DNA of 64,000 bases from Chloroflexota bacterium. GTDB lineage: Bacteria; Chloroflexota; Anaerolineae; Anaerolineales; Villigracilaceae. Position 1 is the first letter of the stretch. Each line of letters opens with the position of its first letter. The DNA lies in the NCBI GenBank assembly GCA_013112685.1, contig JABFGC010000002.1:2986902-3050901 (forward strand), written 5' to 3'. The notes beneath the pieces were generated by a model. That model was not told the origin of the DNA, did no database searches, and saw only the letters and a list, made by a program, of their open reading frames with translations. Of this stretch, positions 62,469-64,000 are shown piece after piece. The translations under genes and the position numbers were made by a program.

Positions 62469-63872
62469 ATGAACAATCACAAAAAGGTTGACAGACAGAA
62501 TCCCGATAACTATTTTCAGTCCGAGACCCAATATCCAACACGGGTGCGAACCAGCGAATTACAGTATCTCATGGCGCAGATTCGCCAAGGAGATTGTTGT
62601 TCATTAGTTGGGCCTAGCAATTCTGGCAAATCAATGCTGTTAAGGTTGTTAAAAGAACTAGATGTGCGAAAGCTTGGAATTTCCAAGGGTTTTGGTTTTC
62701 CTCTGTTCGTCTTTGTTGATTGCTTGGAAACAAGTCAATCTGAGGCGTCTTTTTATGAACTATTGCTTCGATATATATTAGAAGAACTACGGAGAAAGAA
62801 CTATATACTAGACGCTGTTAGGGTTCTTGAAGCATACTACTCTGCATTATTGAAAAGCAAATCGAATATAGAAATTCGTTCGCTATTTTCAAAGAGCATT
62901 CGCGAGTTACTTGGACAAGTTGAATCGACCATGGTGATACTTATTTTTGATGAATTTGATCACCCTTTTCGGACATTATCGCCCTGGCCTTTTCGATTAT
63001 TAAGAGCACTACGGGATCAGTTAGGAACTAGACTGTGTTTCATTACCTCAACTTCTCGAGAGCTGGACCGTATTCGGACAGATGAAACGACATATGAATT
63101 TCGTGAATTATTCCACCTACATACCCTTTTTCTTCATCCTCTCTTGGAAAAGGACTCGAGAATTCTGATTTCTCAATACGCAAAAAAGCACAATGATTTC
63201 CTGGCTCAGGAAATAATTGATTTAATCACCAATTTATCAGGCGGACATCCGGGTCTGATCGAGCGTGTTTATTCGATAGCCATCAATAGTAGTAGAATCA
63301 TGTTGTCGTTGTCAAAACAATCAGTCGCAGATAATTTTTCAAAAGAAGACTTAATCAAGGACGAGTGCCAAAGACTCTGGAATGATTTGGAAAAAGAGGA
63401 ACGTGAAGGTCTCATTGCACTTGTCCAAAATCAGGAACTTGATGAGGTGTCCAGAATTGTTTTGTACAGGAAGGGTCTAACAAATCCGCAGTATCGTGGT
63501 GGGATAAGAATATTCAGCCCCCTTTTTGAAGCATTTCTTCGAGAGCAACTTAACACAATGAAAAAAACAAAAAAAGAAGGCGTACAATGTAATTTTGACA
63601 CAGGCCAAGTTTGGGTTGATGGTGAAGAAAAGTCATTTGATTTGACTGAAAACCAACGTAAGTTTATTTTCCTTCTTTACAGAAAGGCAGGCTCAATTTG
63701 TACTTATAATGAGATAATCGAAGAGGTCTGGGGTGCTGAAGAGGGCGTTTCACCTGCGGCAATTTCTGAGTTAGTCAAACGGGTGCGTATAAAGTTGGAG
63801 AGTGACTGGAAGAACCCGAAATACATATTAGTCGCTCGGGGGGAAGGCTATCGCCTAAAGGTGCCGGAATAA
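62469..63872 (+). CDS. AAA ATPase with C-terminal OmpR-type winged helix
   Basis: 467 residues, AT-rich. N-terminal ATPase of the ORC/STAND-like kind: Walker A LVGPSNSGKSMLLRLL (about 45-60), Walker B MVILIFDEFDHPF (about 158), sensor CFITSTSRELD, and LSGGHPGLIERVY, the arginine-finger/GxP region. The last ~95 residues (SFDLTENQRKFIFLLYRKAG, SICTYNEIIEEVWG, ISELVKRVRIKL, YILVARGEGYRLK) are an OmpR/PhoB DNA-binding domain. An ATP-controlled transcription factor is suggested. It is placed after transposon and AbiE genes, so a defence or mobile-element role is possible. The ATG 62469 has a weak binding site. 62220-62468 holds no other gene. Confidence 0.82.
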   Translation: MNNHKKVDRQNPDNYFQSETQYPTRVRTSELQYLMAQIRQGDCCSLVGPSNSGKSMLLRLLKELDVRKLGISKGFGFPLFVFVDCLETSQSEASFYELLLRYILEELRRKNYILDAVRVLEAYYSALLKSKSNIEIRSLFSKSIRELLGQVESTMVILIFDEFDHPFRTLSPWPFRLLRALRDQLGTRLCFITSTSRELDRIRTDETTYEFRELFHLHTLFLHPLLEKDSRILISQYAKKHNDFLAQEIIDLITNLSGGHPGLIERVYSIAINSSRIMLSLSKQSVADNFSKEDLIKDECQRLWNDLEKEEREGLIALVQNQELDEVSRIVLYRKGLTNPQYRGGIRIFSPLFEAFLREQLNTMKKTKKEGVQCNFDTGQVWVDGEEKSFDLTENQRKFIFLLYRKAGSICTYNEIIEEVWGAEEGVSPAAISELVKRVRIKLESDWKNPKYILVARGEGYRLKVPE

Positions 63873-64000
63873 GTCTTCAGGTCTGATCAAGAATTACTTT
63901 TCGACGAAGGACTACCCACTCATATATAAAGACGTCTGACAAGTCAACACTGGATCTCACATCAAATTTTACGAAAATCAACAAGCTTCATTTGAATTTC
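63873..64000. other. Non-coding end of the window
   Basis: No gene, hairpin or repeat that I can support; AT-rich like the preceding gene. Confidence 0.5.

Overview
The window reads as a piece of a Chloroflexota (Anaerolineae-like) chromosome, probably from a metagenome assembly. This is inferred from GC-rich coding with Gly/Ala/Arg-rich shadow frames, many lipoproteins with Thr/Pro linkers, intergenic palindromic repeats of the 'CATTGCGAG ... GAAGCAATC' kind, and a NarGHJI respiratory set. No rRNA, tRNA or ribosomal protein is present to fix the taxonomy. At least a dozen otherwise intact genes carry one to three single-base indels, usually in C/G runs or GC-dinucleotide tracts. This looks more like residual long-read error than biology, and it is noted gene by gene.

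Layout. (1) 1-11.5 kb: an envelope acyl-transfer locus. It holds two MBOAT acyltransferases with SGNH partners, a 33-codon DltX-like microprotein directly before the second MBOAT, three SGNH-like lipoproteins with Cys in place of the nucleophile Ser, an acyl carrier protein and a fatty-acyl-AMP-ligase-like enzyme. Together these resemble the DltA-DltC-DltB-DltX-DltD relay, apparently rebuilt for another acyl group and acceptor. (2) 11.5-13.8 kb: a mosaic of gene fragments (galT, HD-GYP, uvrA) around a metallo-beta-lactamase-fold gene. (3) 14.1-23.7 kb, mostly minus strand: a Ca2+-type P-ATPase, a Na+/H+ antiporter, and a redox/metal group (heme-copper-oxidase-like membrane protein, YHS protein, lipoprotein, DUF1858 protein, site-2 protease with CBS domains, ferredoxin, Crp/Fnr regulator). 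(4) 24.7-40.9 kb: nitrate respiration, with NarX/NarL-type two-component genes, a degenerate receiver, a diheme cytochrome c, narGHJI, an FmdE-family protein, a cupredoxin lipoprotein, a hemerythrin and two NarK transporters. (5) 41-45.2 kb: regulator, methyltransferase, small membrane proteins and a patch of decayed genes. (6) 45.2-51.6 kb: STAS protein, six-GAF histidine kinase, receiver and receiver-PP2C phosphatase. (7) 51.6-56.7 kb: truncated methyltransferase and ABC transporter, a possible attenuator with leader peptide, a GntR/LacI-type (AraR-like) regulator with a candidate operator, and a family of NTF2-like lipoproteins including one fused to a nucleoside hydrolase. (8) 56.9-64 kb: mobile region with an IS4-type element inside a serine-recombinase gene (9-bp target duplication), an AbiE-type toxin-antitoxin pair, an IS3-type element and an AAA ATPase with a C-terminal OmpR-type winged helix.

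The two coherent systems are the Dlt-like acylation locus, the best candidate for something undescribed, and the nitrate respiration block, where sensing (NarX/NarL), uptake (NarK1/NarK2), reduction (NarGHI), assembly (NarJ) and accessory electron carriers sit within about 16 kb.
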